Below are positions 1 through 9,230 of a stretch of DNA of 64,000 bases, piece after piece (position 1 is the stretch's first letter; every line of letters starts with the position of its first letter). Made by a program: the position numbers and the translations under genes. Source of the DNA: Chryseobacterium sp. GTDB lineage: Bacteria; Bacteroidota; Bacteroidia; Flavobacteriales; Weeksellaceae. Where the stretch lies: the NCBI RefSeq assembly GCF_008831505.1, contig NZ_CP044507.1, forward strand, positions 1,302,001 through 1,366,000, given 5' to 3'. The notes under the pieces were generated by a model, which had not been told where the DNA came from, ran no database searches, and was given only the letters and a program-made list of their open reading frames with translations.

Positions 1-1290
1 ACTAAACGTGAATACCTGACGCAGGTAAAAAAGAAATCCTTTATTATCCTCACTATTCTGGCTCCGATAATAATGATTGCATTCGGTGCCTTTATTGCCG
101 TAATGCTGAAAGCTAATGAAACCCAGTACACTGTTAATGTAATTGACAAAGGAGGAGTCTTCGCCGGCAAACTTAAATCGGATGATAAACTGAAATATGT
201 TTATGTAAACCCCGCGTCTGAAAATCAGCTGGTAAACAGTTTGAAAGACATGGAGGAAACCAATGGCTTGCTGATCCTGGCACCCCTGCAGGATAACAGG
301 TTTGATATGCTGGAAAAGAATTCCAGACTGCTTGTGAACGATAAGATTGGCTTTGAGACCAAACAGCGCATTGTGGACGACTTATCGGAGGTTTTACGTC
401 AGGCCAAGATAAAGCACCTCAATATCAATGAAGAGGAGATTGTGCAGCTCGATAAAAATTTTGAACTTAAAAGCAGTAATGTTAATGATAAGAGCCAGGT
501 AGATACAGACCTGGATTTCGGTGTGAAGTATGGCCTTGGGATGGTCCTGATGTATGCTGTGTTTATGTTCATCATTATTTATGGTGTACGTGTTATGAGA
601 TCAGTACTGGAAGAGAAGAATAACCGTGTGGTGGAAATCCTTATTTCATCAGTAAAGCCATTTGAGCTGATGATGGGTAAGATTCTGGGTGTTACCCTGG
701 TTGCCCTAACCCAGTTCAGCGTATGGATTACAATGGCTATTTTAGGTGCTTTATTTCTGAATACCGGATTTTCTGCCATGAAGGATAATCTGCCAAGCGG
801 AAGTGAGCAGGTGGTGGAGAAAGTGGATTTTGCCCAAATCGCGGGAGAGGTGTCGCACATTTTGCTGGAGATGAATGTACCTGTTGTCATTGCTGTGTTT
901 CTGTTTTTCTTCCTTTTTGGTTATATCTTTTACAGTTCCATGTATGCGGCAATCGGTTCGGCGGTCGATAATGAGACCGAAACACAACAGTTTACCCTGT
1001 TTGCGATTATACCGCTGATGGTGGGCATGTACGGCAGCATAACCATCATTAACAACCCTAATGGTCCACTTGGTTTCTGGCTGTCCATCATTCCGTTTAC
1101 CTCACCTGTGGCCATGGTGGCACGCATACCATTTGGTGTGCCGATGTGGGAAATCGCGCTGTCTATGTTCCTGCTTATTATGAGCACATTTCTCATGGTT
1201 TTTATTGCGGCCAAAGTTTACCGCGTGGGCATTTTAATGTACGGAAATAAGGCAACAATGAAGGAACTCTGGAAGTGGATCAGAAACTGA
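1..1290 (+). CDS. ABC-2 type transporter permease (NatB-like), 5' end outside window
   Basis: The frame is open from base 1, so the start lies upstream; the first ATG at 73 sits inside the first membrane helix and is not the start. The protein has an N-terminal membrane anchor, a large soluble extracytoplasmic loop, then about five hydrophobic segments from roughly base 520 to the end. The stretch VLEEKNNRVVEILISSVKP followed by FELMMGKILG is the typical cytoplasmic loop of ABC-2 permeases of the NatB/YhaP type, which export small molecules or Na+ with a separate ATPase. That ATPase gene would be expected just upstream of the window. Substrate unknown. A bidirectional terminator follows 33 nt after the stop. 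Confidence 0.85.
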   Translation, partial: TKREYLTQVKKKSFIILTILAPIIMIAFGAFIAVMLKANETQYTVNVIDKGGVFAGKLKSDDKLKYVYVNPASENQLVNSLKDMEETNGLLILAPLQDNRFDMLEKNSRLLVNDKIGFETKQRIVDDLSEVLRQAKIKHLNINEEEIVQLDKNFELKSSNVNDKSQVDTDLDFGVKYGLGMVLMYAVFMFIIIYGVRVMRSVLEEKNNRVVEILISSVKPFELMMGKILGVTLVALTQFSVWITMAILGALFLNTGFSAMKDNLPSGSEQVVEKVDFAQIAGEVSHILLEMNVPVVIAVFLFFFLFGYIFYSSMYAAIGSAVDNETETQQFTLFAIIPLMVGMYGSITIINNPNGPLGFWLSIIPFTSPVAMVARIPFGVPMWEIALSMFLLIMSTFLMVFIAAKVYRVGILMYGNKATMKELWKWIRN

Positions 1291-1322
1291 TGATTTTACG
1301 AAAGCTTCATGATTTAGGTAAT

Positions 1323-1355
1323 AAAAAAACTGCTTGATTTCTCAGCAGTTTTTTT
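1323..1355. terminator. Bidirectional intrinsic terminator between convergent genes
   Basis: Arms AAAACTGCT and AGCAGTTTT pair around a loop of about nine bases, with an A-run on the left and a T-run on the right, so it can end transcription from both the permease (rightward) and the VOC gene (leftward). Confidence 0.8.
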
Positions 1356-1366
1356 GTTAGTACGGT

Positions 1367-1810
1367 TTATTGTTGAACCTTTTCAGGATCGTCATAATTC
1401 ACCATCCAGTTAATGCCGAATTTGTCCGTCCACATTCCGAAATAAGCTCCCCAGAAGGTTTCGGCGTTTGGCATTGTCACCACTCCACCTTCCGAAAGCG
1501 CGGTTGCCAGACGGTCGGCCTCTTCGCGCGAATCGGTGTTGATTGATATAGAGAAATTGTTTCCCTGCAGGAAGCCTGCGGACCATTCACCGCCTGTATC
1601 ACTGCCCATAAGCATCGTTTCCTGCGAGATGGGTAACGACACATGCATAATGCGGTTTTTTTCGATCTCGGACATCTTTTCGTTACCTTCAGCAGGCATA
1701 TCACCAAAGCGCCCGATATATGGAAATTCGCCGCCAAATACCGATTTATAGAAGTTAAAAGCCTCCTCGCAATTACCGTTGAAGGTTAAGTACACATTTA
1801 CTGTTGCCAT
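1367..1810 (-). CDS. VOC family protein, PhnB/3-dmu-9_3-mt type
   Basis: A 147-aa soluble protein opening with VNVYLTFNGNCEEAFNFYKS, the characteristic start of PhnB-like vicinal-oxygen-chelate proteins, and carrying GSDTGG and WGAYFGMWTDKFGINWM in the second half. The family fold is shared with glyoxalase and bleomycin-resistance proteins, but this subgroup usually lacks a proven reaction. It is the last gene of a leftward run of six small genes (1367-4161), ending at the shared terminator 1323-1355. The start ATG at 1810 gives the usual family length. Function is unknown beyond fold. Confidence 0.85.
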   Translation of the reverse strand: MATVNVYLTFNGNCEEAFNFYKSVFGGEFPYIGRFGDMPAEGNEKMSEIEKNRIMHVSLPISQETMLMGSDTGGEWSAGFLQGNNFSISINTDSREEADRLATALSEGGVVTMPNAETFWGAYFGMWTDKFGINWMVNYDDPEKVQQ

Positions 1811-1866
1811 AATTCTTATATTAATTATTTCATTTGTACTGAGTTAATTGTGTGGCAGCCATCCAT

Positions 1867-2406
1867 TTAGGGTTTTTCTGATAACGCCTTCAGTTTCTGC
1901 AGACCTAAGGTGAAATCGGGCCCTACCTGATCCTCCAGATCCATGAAGAGCTTCATGGGGCTGAAAGGAAAGGGTATCTCTGAGGTGAATCCCCATACCG
2001 CTTTAATGCCGGGACCATTTGGATGCACTGTTACATATTCCATAGCCTTACTTTCGTAGGGAGTAAGGAACGTCATTTCTATATCGATCCTTTTTATGGC
2101 AGAATCTACTTTCAACACTTTTATATAGCCCTTTCCTACCGCTTCATTACCTTGCCAGCACTGCTGTTCGCCCGGCTGACCCGTGGTGCCTGACCAATCT
2201 TTCTTCGCATTCGGGTCCTTCTCTTGCCAGGGACTCCAGGATTCCATAGCTTTCAGGCTATTAGTATTTTGCCAAACCCTGTCGACCGGTGCGTTGACTA
2301 CTGTTGATTTCTCAAATTTGCATTCGCCGGAAATTATCGCTGCTGCCAGAAGCCAAATCAATACAAATGCCGCCAATATATAAGCGGTAATCTTTAGAAT
2401 TTTCAT
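1867..2406 (-). CDS. SRPBCC family protein with N-terminal membrane anchor
   Basis: A 179-aa protein with one N-terminal hydrophobic helix (about residues 5-26), then a START/polyketide-cyclase-like domain: STVVNAPVDRVWQNTNSLKA, WSPW and a hydrophobic-ligand-binding core. Proteins of this type usually bind small hydrophobic ligands; no enzyme residues can be named. It lies 13 nt downstream of the next VOC gene in the same direction and is probably cotranscribed with it. The anchor suggests a membrane-tethered location; which face is not clear. Confidence 0.75.
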   Translation of the reverse strand: MKILKITAYILAAFVLIWLLAAAIISGECKFEKSTVVNAPVDRVWQNTNSLKAMESWSPWQEKDPNAKKDWSGTTGQPGEQQCWQGNEAVGKGYIKVLKVDSAIKRIDIEMTFLTPYESKAMEYVTVHPNGPGIKAVWGFTSEIPFPFSPMKLFMDLEDQVGPDFTLGLQKLKALSEKP

Positions 2407-2419
2407 GTATTTATACTAA

Positions 2420-2791
2420 TTAGCGGTGCTGGTCCAGCATAATTACATTGCCGTCCGGATCCTTTAAAACAAAGTGTTCCGGTCCTGAGGAATTTTCATC
2501 AGCTTCCTTATCCAAAGATAAACCGGCTGCTTTCAGTTGTTTTTGGATTTCCCGAACATCCTGAAAATTTTCAAGATTAACGGCATTCTGATCCCAGCCT
2601 GGATTGAAAGTAAGAATATTCTTCTCAAACATGCCCTGGAAAAGACCGATAACGGTAGTTCCATTTCGTAAAATCAACCATTTCTGGTCAATGTTTCCGC
2701 CCATTTGCTCAAAACCCAGCTTTTTATAAAAGTCATACGATTGCTGAATGTCACGAACATTCAGGCTTACAGAAAATGCCCCAAGTTCCAT
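2420..2791 (-). CDS. VOC family protein (glyoxalase-like)
   Basis: A 123-aa one-module VOC protein: LGAFSVSLNVRDIQQSYDFY at the N-terminus, and EHFVLKDPDGNVIMLDQHR at the C-terminus, the usual end of glyoxalase/bleomycin-resistance domains. A Glu-His pair and a closing Asp/His are present, but metal ligands cannot be assigned without alignment. It starts 1 nt after the upstream membrane-protein gene ends (2791/2793), indicating translational coupling. It is not clearly related in sequence to the other VOC gene at 1367-1810. Confidence 0.8.
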   Translation of the reverse strand: MELGAFSVSLNVRDIQQSYDFYKKLGFEQMGGNIDQKWLILRNGTTVIGLFQGMFEKNILTFNPGWDQNAVNLENFQDVREIQKQLKAAGLSLDKEADENSSGPEHFVLKDPDGNVIMLDQHR

Positions 2792-2792
2792 A

Positions 2793-3203
2793 TTATCTTT
2801 TTATTATTTTTGAATTATCAGCAAGTCTGTAGCCTACCCACACCAGTGACCATACCAGTACACCTGCTACCCAGAACCAGGCGGGAGTAGGCATACTGTA
2901 CATCATGTATATGGTTTGCAGCAGAAATACGAGACCGCAGATAAGCGCATAAATCATCTTTCCGTCTGCCGAAACTTTTGTAGAAATGTAGCCGGACAGC
3001 AGCGCGCCCACGGCATAAGCCAAAATCACAAAGAAAAGTGCCATAAATGGCGCCGTAGACACGTAGGAGGCCATAGCGTCCATATCATTGCGATCAATTC
3101 CTGCAGGTAGCGGATAAAGTTTGTGCCCCAGGGTCTCAATCAAATAGATACCCAATCCGCCGGCCAGAACACCTGCCGGAACAGCTATTATTTTTTTAAT
3201 CAT
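2793..3203 (-). CDS. Small integral membrane protein of unknown function
   Basis: A 136-aa protein with four predicted transmembrane helices (about residues 3-25, 52-74, 82-101 and 107-126). A short extracytoplasmic stretch, HKLYPLPAGIDRNDMDAMAS, lies between helices 1 and 2. The LYP..AG segment resembles small uncharacterised Bacteroidota membrane proteins, but I cannot name a family. Its ATG overlaps the stop of the upstream secreted-protein gene by 4 nt, so the two are translationally coupled. Confidence 0.7.
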   Translation of the reverse strand: MIKKIIAVPAGVLAGGLGIYLIETLGHKLYPLPAGIDRNDMDAMASYVSTAPFMALFFVILAYAVGALLSGYISTKVSADGKMIYALICGLVFLLQTIYMMYSMPTPAWFWVAGVLVWSLVWVGYRLADNSKIIKR

Positions 3204-3694
3204 GGTAATTGGTTTTTCCAGTTAGTTTTGAAGTCTAGTGTGCCATCATTATTTCTCCAGGTGCCGGTAAATTCAGTTTGGTGGCTGCGGGTACGGAGCT
3301 CTTCTCCTGGGATACTTATGATGATTTTAAAATCTCCGCTGAACCTGCCGGTGTGTTTACCGCTGCCCTCTTCAGTAAGAAGATAATCCCCAACTACAGT
3401 CACAAAGGCAGCGTCGGCTGCTTGCCCGGTTATTGATAGCAGACCTCTAAAAGGTGTTGTATTATTTCTTACCGTGGAATAGCCCGAAACATTATATTTG
3501 TTCTTATTTTCTGCACTTTGCTTCACTTCTTTAAATTTAATCTGAAGCGCGGTACCCGTACTGATCGTTCCGGTATAATACTGATTGTTGTTTATCCAGA
3601 TCTCTTCTAAATTATAATTCTGAGCAAAGCCAGAGCTGCACGCAAAAAACAGCAGAGAGAAAGTAAGGAACCTTAAGTTAAATCGGGATAACAT
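3200..3694 (-). CDS. Secreted protein of unknown function
   Basis: A 164-aa protein with a clear signal peptide (FLTFSLLFFACSSGFA, predicted cleavage before QNYN). The mature part is beta-rich and includes FTGTWRNNDGTLDFKTNW near the C-terminus, the kind of repeated GTW strand seen in lipocalin-like secreted proteins. A cysteine in the hydrophobic core (FFAC) is not preceded by a good lipobox, so signal peptidase I processing is more likely than lipidation. No function can be assigned. Confidence 0.7.
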   Translation of the reverse strand: MLSRFNLRFLTFSLLFFACSSGFAQNYNLEEIWINNNQYYTGTISTGTALQIKFKEVKQSAENKNKYNVSGYSTVRNNTTPFRGLLSITGQAADAAFVTVVGDYLLTEEGSGKHTGRFSGDFKIIISIPGEELRTRSHQTEFTGTWRNNDGTLDFKTNWKNQLP

Positions 3695-3705
3695 GGCGCA
3701 AAATA

Positions 3706-4161
3706 TTAAACACCAAACTGTTGCAAGTGATGATTAAGATGCTTTGCAAGCATATTGTTCCATTCTTGAGCAGTCAGTATCCCAAAACTTGAATTTGTTT
3801 TACCTTCAAAAGCTTCACGGCCCAACTGCTGGACGCGCTGGATATTTCCAATTAACTTTTTCTTTTCCTCTTCAAAATTGCGGGCATCCGAAATAATAAA
3901 AACCGGACTTGTCGGGATATTTTGTTTGTAAGGTATGTTGTTTACCACTTTAGGCTTTACAAAATTCTTAAGAAGAAACTTTGCTATCATACCAGGCTTT
4001 TTCTGTTTTTCAGGTTCAAAGATAAAAGAGTAAGGTACGTTCATATGAGCCAAAACCTGGTCTACCGTCATCTTACCCCACTTCCGCTGGGTCTCCGGGG
4101 TCAGGTTGTTAATCCTGTCAATATAATTCTGAGCGTCTTTTGTGCTGAACACGTCTTCCAT
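3706..4161 (-). CDS. DUF1569 family protein (DinB-like fold)
   Basis: A 151-aa soluble helical protein with the DUF1569 pattern: RINNLTPETQRKWGKMTVDQ then VLAHMN near the N-terminus, and W...LAKHLNHHLQQFGV at the C-terminus. The conserved histidines (HM and HLNHH) are at the positions where DinB-superfamily proteins bind a metal. DinB-like proteins are often thiol-dependent enzymes or stress proteins; the reaction here is unknown. It is the first gene of the six-gene leftward run; the start at 4161 follows an A/T-rich leader. Confidence 0.8.
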   Translation of the reverse strand: MEDVFSTKDAQNYIDRINNLTPETQRKWGKMTVDQVLAHMNVPYSFIFEPEKQKKPGMIAKFLLKNFVKPKVVNNIPYKQNIPTSPVFIISDARNFEEEKKKLIGNIQRVQQLGREAFEGKTNSSFGILTAQEWNNMLAKHLNHHLQQFGV

Positions 4162-4225
4162 AGTTTATTGAGTATCGTTTAGGCAAATTTAATCCAATTC
4201 GCCGGATTTTGTATCCACTACATAT

Positions 4226-4257
4226 AAAAAAGCCGCTTCATTTTTTGATGAAGCGGC
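4226..4257 (-). terminator. Intrinsic terminator of the outer-membrane barrel gene
   Basis: A perfect 10-bp stem (GCCGCTTCAT with ATGAAGCGGC, 4232-4241 and 4248-4257) with a 6-nt loop. On the minus strand it is followed by a U-run (complement of 4226-4231). It lies 25 nt past the stop of the gene at 4282-6051. Confidence 0.9.
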
Positions 4258-4281
4258 CAGTGTTCTATAATGTGCAGATTT

Positions 4282-6051
4282 TTAAAAGGTGACCTTCAGC
4301 CCGCCCAGAAACTGTGCGCCCAGAACACGGTAAGCGTTATGGCTTTGATATCTGTTGTTCAGCAGGTTATTACCCATCACAAAAACACTTACATTGCGGT
4401 GTGCTTTATATTCAGCAGAAATATTTAGATCTGCATAACCACTAACTTTGCCGTCCATATATTCAGTGACTTCAAAATTGGCCGGCTGTAAGTCGTCCGG
4501 TTCCACGGTGAAGTAATTTGTTTTCTGGTCACCTGCAAAAAAGCCTTTAAATCCTAGTAAAAGTTTTTTGTCCAGCAGAGTATATTTAGCACCCAGTTCT
4601 GCACGGATAAGTGGTGTATTCAATATGTCTTCATAATTATTAAGCCTGAAGAAGTTGTAGTTTATATTCCCGTCCACAACGAGATTTTCCAACGGGAAAT
4701 ACTGCAGGGATGCCTTAACCTCATTTACAGATCCGTTATCGTAAGTTGCCGAAAAGGTATTGGCAAAATCATAGGCAGCGCGATCCAGGGTATTTTCAGG
4801 TGAAAACAATCCATTGCTTCTGTAAAACAGGATATCGTTCACTTTTGCAAAGCCGGCAGACAGATCATATTTTAAGTCCTGGCTTATATCTCCGCGAATC
4901 CCGAAATAGACTCTGTATTTTGTTTCGGTAGGTCGGATAACCTGATCGGACACTAAGTACGGATTGTCACGCAACATGGAAGCATATGAATTATGCTGAA
5001 GACCACCGTCTACTCCGAGATACAGGTTGGCCTTTTCCGAACCTGCGAAAAAGATCTCGGCTCTTGGGAACCAATAGGTTTTACTGGTGGTTACAGTCTC
5101 TGTAAGCTGGTTATCCTGGGTTTTCCCATTCAGGAAACTGAACCCGGAGCCAATCATCAAATAACTTTTTCCCCGGTAAAAGGAAAGTTTAGGCTCTGCA
5201 TATCCTTCAAGGTAATTTGAATTATTTTGGTTAAGCAACTCAAACTGAGTATCCAGGGTTTCTAAACCAAGTCCCAGGTCAGCATGCAGCTTCACTCCGT
5301 CCAACGGGAAATTCATGCCATGTTTGGAGAGGTTCAGATCCAAACCACCATAAGTTTCCTTCGCATCAAACTTATCAGAGAGAAACGACGTCTTCAGTCG
5401 GACATCATTCAGTATTTCATTGGAATAGTGGTCGTAGTAGCCGCTCAGGGTGATGTTCTGTACCTGCTGCTTCAGGTTGCTATTTGCATCGGGTTGCAAT
5501 GCATAGATACCGTAGTAATTGTAATCATGTGAGCCAAACCCTGCATTGGCGTTAAATTTTCCTTTTTCACCATACGAATTCAGGTAGGCACCCAAATCCA
5601 CGCGGCTTGAATTGCTGTCCCATGGATAGTCTTCCTTTAAACCGCTGGTAGAGAGAACATGAGCATCTGCGCCTACTTCGGTTTTGCTTTCCAGAAGGTA
5701 GGACACATTACCATCGAAGAGTACCTTACCAAAATTTCCCATTCCGAACTGCAGATAATTATTCTGATAATCGGATCCTAATTTAGGCGAAATATCTTCA
5801 CCTTCAATTGTGGAAGTGGTAAAGTCTGAGGTTGCGGGAACGTTGGTAAGATTATAATTAACCGGATTCTGAGCTTTTTCTTCAGGCGGATAATTCTTGA
5901 TGGTTTCAACAGATGTTTTCTTCTTCTCTATTTTTCTTACTTCAGGTTCGCGTTTGCGGTCCAGAATCAATTTTTCCTCTTTTATCTGAGAAAAAGCAAC
6001 CTGTGAGATTCCCAAAAACAAAAGGGATATAATTTGAACTTTCTTATTCAT
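4282..6051 (-). CDS. Outer-membrane beta-barrel protein (TonB-dependent-receptor-like, no plug)
   Basis: A 589-aa protein with signal peptide (IISLLFLGISQVAFS, cleaved before QIKEE), a charged Lys/Glu-rich linker (about residues 20-60), then repeated amphipathic strands to a C-terminal GGLKVTF, typical for Bam-inserted barrels. Phrases such as GFKGFFAGDQKT and NNLLNNRYQ resemble the C-terminal half of TonB-dependent receptors, but no TonB box or plug domain is visible and the length is too short for a full receptor. It follows the large TPR gene by 68 nt and both are leftward, so the two probably work together in the envelope. Ligand unknown. Confidence 0.75.
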   Translation of the reverse strand: MNKKVQIISLLFLGISQVAFSQIKEEKLILDRKREPEVRKIEKKKTSVETIKNYPPEEKAQNPVNYNLTNVPATSDFTTSTIEGEDISPKLGSDYQNNYLQFGMGNFGKVLFDGNVSYLLESKTEVGADAHVLSTSGLKEDYPWDSNSSRVDLGAYLNSYGEKGKFNANAGFGSHDYNYYGIYALQPDANSNLKQQVQNITLSGYYDHYSNEILNDVRLKTSFLSDKFDAKETYGGLDLNLSKHGMNFPLDGVKLHADLGLGLETLDTQFELLNQNNSNYLEGYAEPKLSFYRGKSYLMIGSGFSFLNGKTQDNQLTETVTTSKTYWFPRAEIFFAGSEKANLYLGVDGGLQHNSYASMLRDNPYLVSDQVIRPTETKYRVYFGIRGDISQDLKYDLSAGFAKVNDILFYRSNGLFSPENTLDRAAYDFANTFSATYDNGSVNEVKASLQYFPLENLVVDGNINYNFFRLNNYEDILNTPLIRAELGAKYTLLDKKLLLGFKGFFAGDQKTNYFTVEPDDLQPANFEVTEYMDGKVSGYADLNISAEYKAHRNVSVFVMGNNLLNNRYQSHNAYRVLGAQFLGGLKVTF

Positions 6052-6119
6052 AATTGTCAGTTTAACAGCATGCCCAATCAGTAAGGGACGTGTGTGCTAA
6101 TTCGTTTTGATGGAAATTT

Positions 6120-9080
6120 TTACTTAATGAGTTTTTTAACTTCACGTGCTTCTGCCACAATCTCCGGCAGGTCCTGGTAGTTGGCAATAATCTGATCCAC
6201 AGTATAACTTGCCTGGTAGTTGTCCTTGAGTCCAAGATAGTTACGGGCCATCAGGACGAGGGCTTTAGCACCCCAATATTCTTCTGCTGCATAATTGTTG
6301 GCCAGTTTGAAGATGGTCTCGTTGGATGATTTGTAACTTTTCGCTTTATTCTGATAGAATGCTTTAGCATAAAGTGCCTCCGCCGCAACCGCAGGATTAG
6401 ATGACTTTTCCAGCGCGGCATACGCAGACTGTGCATCTTTTCCGCTGTTCATCAGGCTTCTGGCCTTAATAACCCTGGCGCTTTCCATTACTGCAGGTGC
6501 ATTTTTATTGTTGGCAAGTACCAGATCTGCCAAACGCTCTGCTTCTTTAAAGTTTTTCTCCTTTGCGTAGATGTTCATCAGTTCCACATTGGCAAAATTC
6601 CTGATGTTCACATTGCCTGATGTCACAAGGCCGTTCAGGTATTTTTTTGCTTCAGCAAAATCACCCTGTGAAATATAGATTTGTGCAATTCTCGTTTGCG
6701 CATCTTCCTGGTAATCACTCTGAACCGATGCCACATCCTGAAGTGTTAGTAAAGCCTTTGTGCTGTCAGAGGTTTGGTAGTAACTTTCACCCAGTTCATA
6801 CTGTGCCTGGTACAGTCCTTCCCCCGTAGGATTTTGGCTCAGGTATTTCTCATACAAAGGAATTGCACGGGCATATTCTTTTTTCAGATAGTGCTGCTTG
6901 GCTGTAGCCAGATTAATTTCATCAAGCTCGGCAGCGTCTATCCTCACTCCAAGTTGCTGTGCAAATGCCTGGTAGCCTGCCACATCACCTGTCTTCATAT
7001 ACAGCGGCCTTGAAGCCTGTACCACTTTGGAGGCAAACGCGGTTCCGCGGTATTGGGAACCCAGTTGTTGAAATTCTGCCAGTGCCTTAGCATCATCATT
7101 GCCGTCTATATAATTCTGAGCTCTGTAAATCTGGGCATTTGCCACAAGATCACGGTCAGCACTCGCTTTTATTACTCTGCCGAAATAATCATTGGAATTT
7201 GCGTAATCGCCTTGCGTGGAATAGGCAACTCCTATCTCATATTGCGCATCATCCACATATTCAGAACCGGAATACTGGGAAATAAGTCCTTTCAGAACGG
7301 TAATTTTCTCTGCATTCTTACCCTGGAAACCAAGTGCAAGAGCTTTCTGGAAAACGGTATAGTCGTTCACATTGCCGGCACTGTCGTAGATGGCAATCGC
7401 ATCTGCCAGTTCGTTATTGGCGTAATGAGTGTCGGCCAGTCTCAGTTCAGCATCACTTTTAAAGTCCGGATCAGGATTCTTCAGATATTCTGCAAAATAC
7501 TGTTTTGCCTTTGTGAAGTCCCTTGCCTTAAAATAGGCATAGCCCAGATCATAGGCCAACTGCCGCTTTTCGGGAAAGGCCGGGCCCGTAAGTACATTCT
7601 CATAATGGCTGATTGCTGATGTATAATTGCCCTTCTGATAATAGGTTTGCCCCAGCCAATAGTGTGCACGGCTGTTGAATTCTTTATTAATGTTGAATTC
7701 AAGGCTTCTTAAGAAAAACTTTTCTGCAGCATCATAATTCCCTTTGTTAAATTCCTCAGTTCCCAGAAGGTAAGATACTTCCTGATCGATCTTATCTGTT
7801 TCGGGGGTCGAGTTCTGAAGTTTATCAATGGCCGCCAAAGTTTCGCGGTAATCTCCCGAATAAAGGTAAGATTTAACCAGCAGCCTCCGAAGTTCAGGTG
7901 TTTTGGAATCTGAAGGATATTTATCGATATAATTCTGAATCACCTTTGGTGCAGCCTCAAACGGGTTACCTACGTCATAGCTTAACTTGGCATACTGCTC
8001 ATGTGCCAGTTTCTGTACACTACTGTCATAGTCCATCTGATGTGCGGAACGGAACGCCGATAGGGCTTCCTGCTTCCTGCCGGTCTGGATATAGGCATTC
8101 CCCAATTGGTAATATGCATTTTGGGACAGCGCTGACTTGCTGTTGATGAGCTGGTTGTAATAGGAAACAGCATCTTCATATTTCTGAAGCTCTGCCGCCA
8201 CAAATCCCATCTGGTAAAGGTCGCTTTCGCTTGGATTGGATTTACTTTCCACAAAACTCTTGAGGTGCGGGTACGCAGCGGAATAGTCCTGCTTCATAAA
8301 GTAACTTTCCCCTATGATTTTATGGACTTCAGCCTTATACGCCTCAGAAATACCGGGATCTTCCAGCAAGGTGTTTCCCTCCGCGATGGCCTGGTCATAC
8401 TGCTTCTCATTATAGTACATCTGTACATAATAGGGACGTACCAGTTTGGCGAACTTTTCATCAGACTTTACACTGTTAAAATACTGAAATGCCTTGTCGT
8501 GCTGGCGGTCTGCATAATACAGATGACCCAACATATAAGCTATTTCCATTTTATTTTCTGTGCCGCCATTTTCATAGGCTTCCTCCAGCGCACGGATGGC
8601 GCCCGGGCTGTCGCCGGTCATGAATTTGGCATAACCCAGTTTCAGGATGTAATCTGCATTTTCCTGTCGGGAAAGCTGATACTGATTTACATTCTGAAGC
8701 GTCTCCAGCGCTTTGTCAAAATCCTTCTGGGCCAGATAGTAATCGGCCAACGGCAGATTGGCCTGCGCGAAGAAGGCGGATTCCGGATATTCCTTCATAA
8801 AGGCGGCCAGTCCCTTTTCAGCATGGTTTTTTTGAAGGATGACACCGATTACATTGTCAAAAAACTGCGCAGCTTCTTTTTTGGAAGCAGTAAGATTCTG
8901 GTTATAAAAATATTGCTGGGCATATTCGTATTGAGACGCGTTAAAAATCCTTGTTTGATACAGGTTTTCGGCCAGGTTATAGGTGTATGAACCGCGGTCG
9001 CTGAAATATCTGGAGTGCTGGGCTTCGGCTAAACCAAAATAAAAAACGGCGCCGGCCAGTAACAATTTCTTCGAATTCAT
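6120..9080 (-). CDS. Large periplasmic tetratricopeptide-repeat protein
   Basis: A 986-aa protein with signal peptide (LLLAGAVFYFGLAEA, cleaved before QHSRY). The rest is almost entirely TPR units, for example AISHYENVLTGPAFPEKRQL and YYQLGNAYIQTGRKQEALSA. More than twenty repeats are likely. Such proteins act as scaffolds in envelope complexes; nothing here shows enzymatic activity. It precedes the barrel gene 4282-6051 by 68 nt. A candidate promoter at 9111-9141 lies just upstream. A role in gliding or type IX secretion is possible but cannot be shown from sequence. Confidence 0.8.
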   Translation of the reverse strand: MNSKKLLLAGAVFYFGLAEAQHSRYFSDRGSYTYNLAENLYQTRIFNASQYEYAQQYFYNQNLTASKKEAAQFFDNVIGVILQKNHAEKGLAAFMKEYPESAFFAQANLPLADYYLAQKDFDKALETLQNVNQYQLSRQENADYILKLGYAKFMTGDSPGAIRALEEAYENGGTENKMEIAYMLGHLYYADRQHDKAFQYFNSVKSDEKFAKLVRPYYVQMYYNEKQYDQAIAEGNTLLEDPGISEAYKAEVHKIIGESYFMKQDYSAAYPHLKSFVESKSNPSESDLYQMGFVAAELQKYEDAVSYYNQLINSKSALSQNAYYQLGNAYIQTGRKQEALSAFRSAHQMDYDSSVQKLAHEQYAKLSYDVGNPFEAAPKVIQNYIDKYPSDSKTPELRRLLVKSYLYSGDYRETLAAIDKLQNSTPETDKIDQEVSYLLGTEEFNKGNYDAAEKFFLRSLEFNINKEFNSRAHYWLGQTYYQKGNYTSAISHYENVLTGPAFPEKRQLAYDLGYAYFKARDFTKAKQYFAEYLKNPDPDFKSDAELRLADTHYANNELADAIAIYDSAGNVNDYTVFQKALALGFQGKNAEKITVLKGLISQYSGSEYVDDAQYEIGVAYSTQGDYANSNDYFGRVIKASADRDLVANAQIYRAQNYIDGNDDAKALAEFQQLGSQYRGTAFASKVVQASRPLYMKTGDVAGYQAFAQQLGVRIDAAELDEINLATAKQHYLKKEYARAIPLYEKYLSQNPTGEGLYQAQYELGESYYQTSDSTKALLTLQDVASVQSDYQEDAQTRIAQIYISQGDFAEAKKYLNGLVTSGNVNIRNFANVELMNIYAKEKNFKEAERLADLVLANNKNAPAVMESARVIKARSLMNSGKDAQSAYAALEKSSNPAVAAEALYAKAFYQNKAKSYKSSNETIFKLANNYAAEEYWGAKALVLMARNYLGLKDNYQASYTVDQIIANYQDLPEIVAEAREVKKLIK

Positions 9081-9110
9081 TTTTCAGATTTAGGAAGGTT
9101 ATTTTATCAA

Positions 9111-9141
9111 CGAAAATATTGATTACTTATTACCCGCACAA
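9111..9141 (-). promoter_or_regulatory. Candidate flavobacterial promoter for the TPR gene
   Basis: On the minus strand TTG (9139-9141), a 20-nt spacer, then TATTTTCG (9111-9118), one mismatch from TAnnTTTG. It sits 30 nt upstream of the ATG at 9080. Confidence 0.45.
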
Positions 9142-9195
9142 GTGTTTTCGTTAATGTGAATATGTGGATAACGTTAAAGACGAATTATAATTTAA

Positions 9196-9224
9196 TTGAA
9201 TAGTTCATGTAATATATATATTTG
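9196..9224 (+). promoter_or_regulatory. Strong consensus flavobacterial promoter with no ORF behind it
   Basis: TTG (9196-9198), an 18-nt spacer and TATATTTG (9217-9224) match the flavobacterial consensus exactly. The next annotated gene starts about 240 nt later, after an intrinsic terminator, so this promoter probably drives a short RNA. Confidence 0.6.
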
Positions 9225-9230
9225 CAGAAA

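Noticed and set aside
6120-9080. Assigning the TPR protein to type IX secretion or gliding
   Set aside because: TPR repeats are not specific and no por/gld/spr genes are adjacent.
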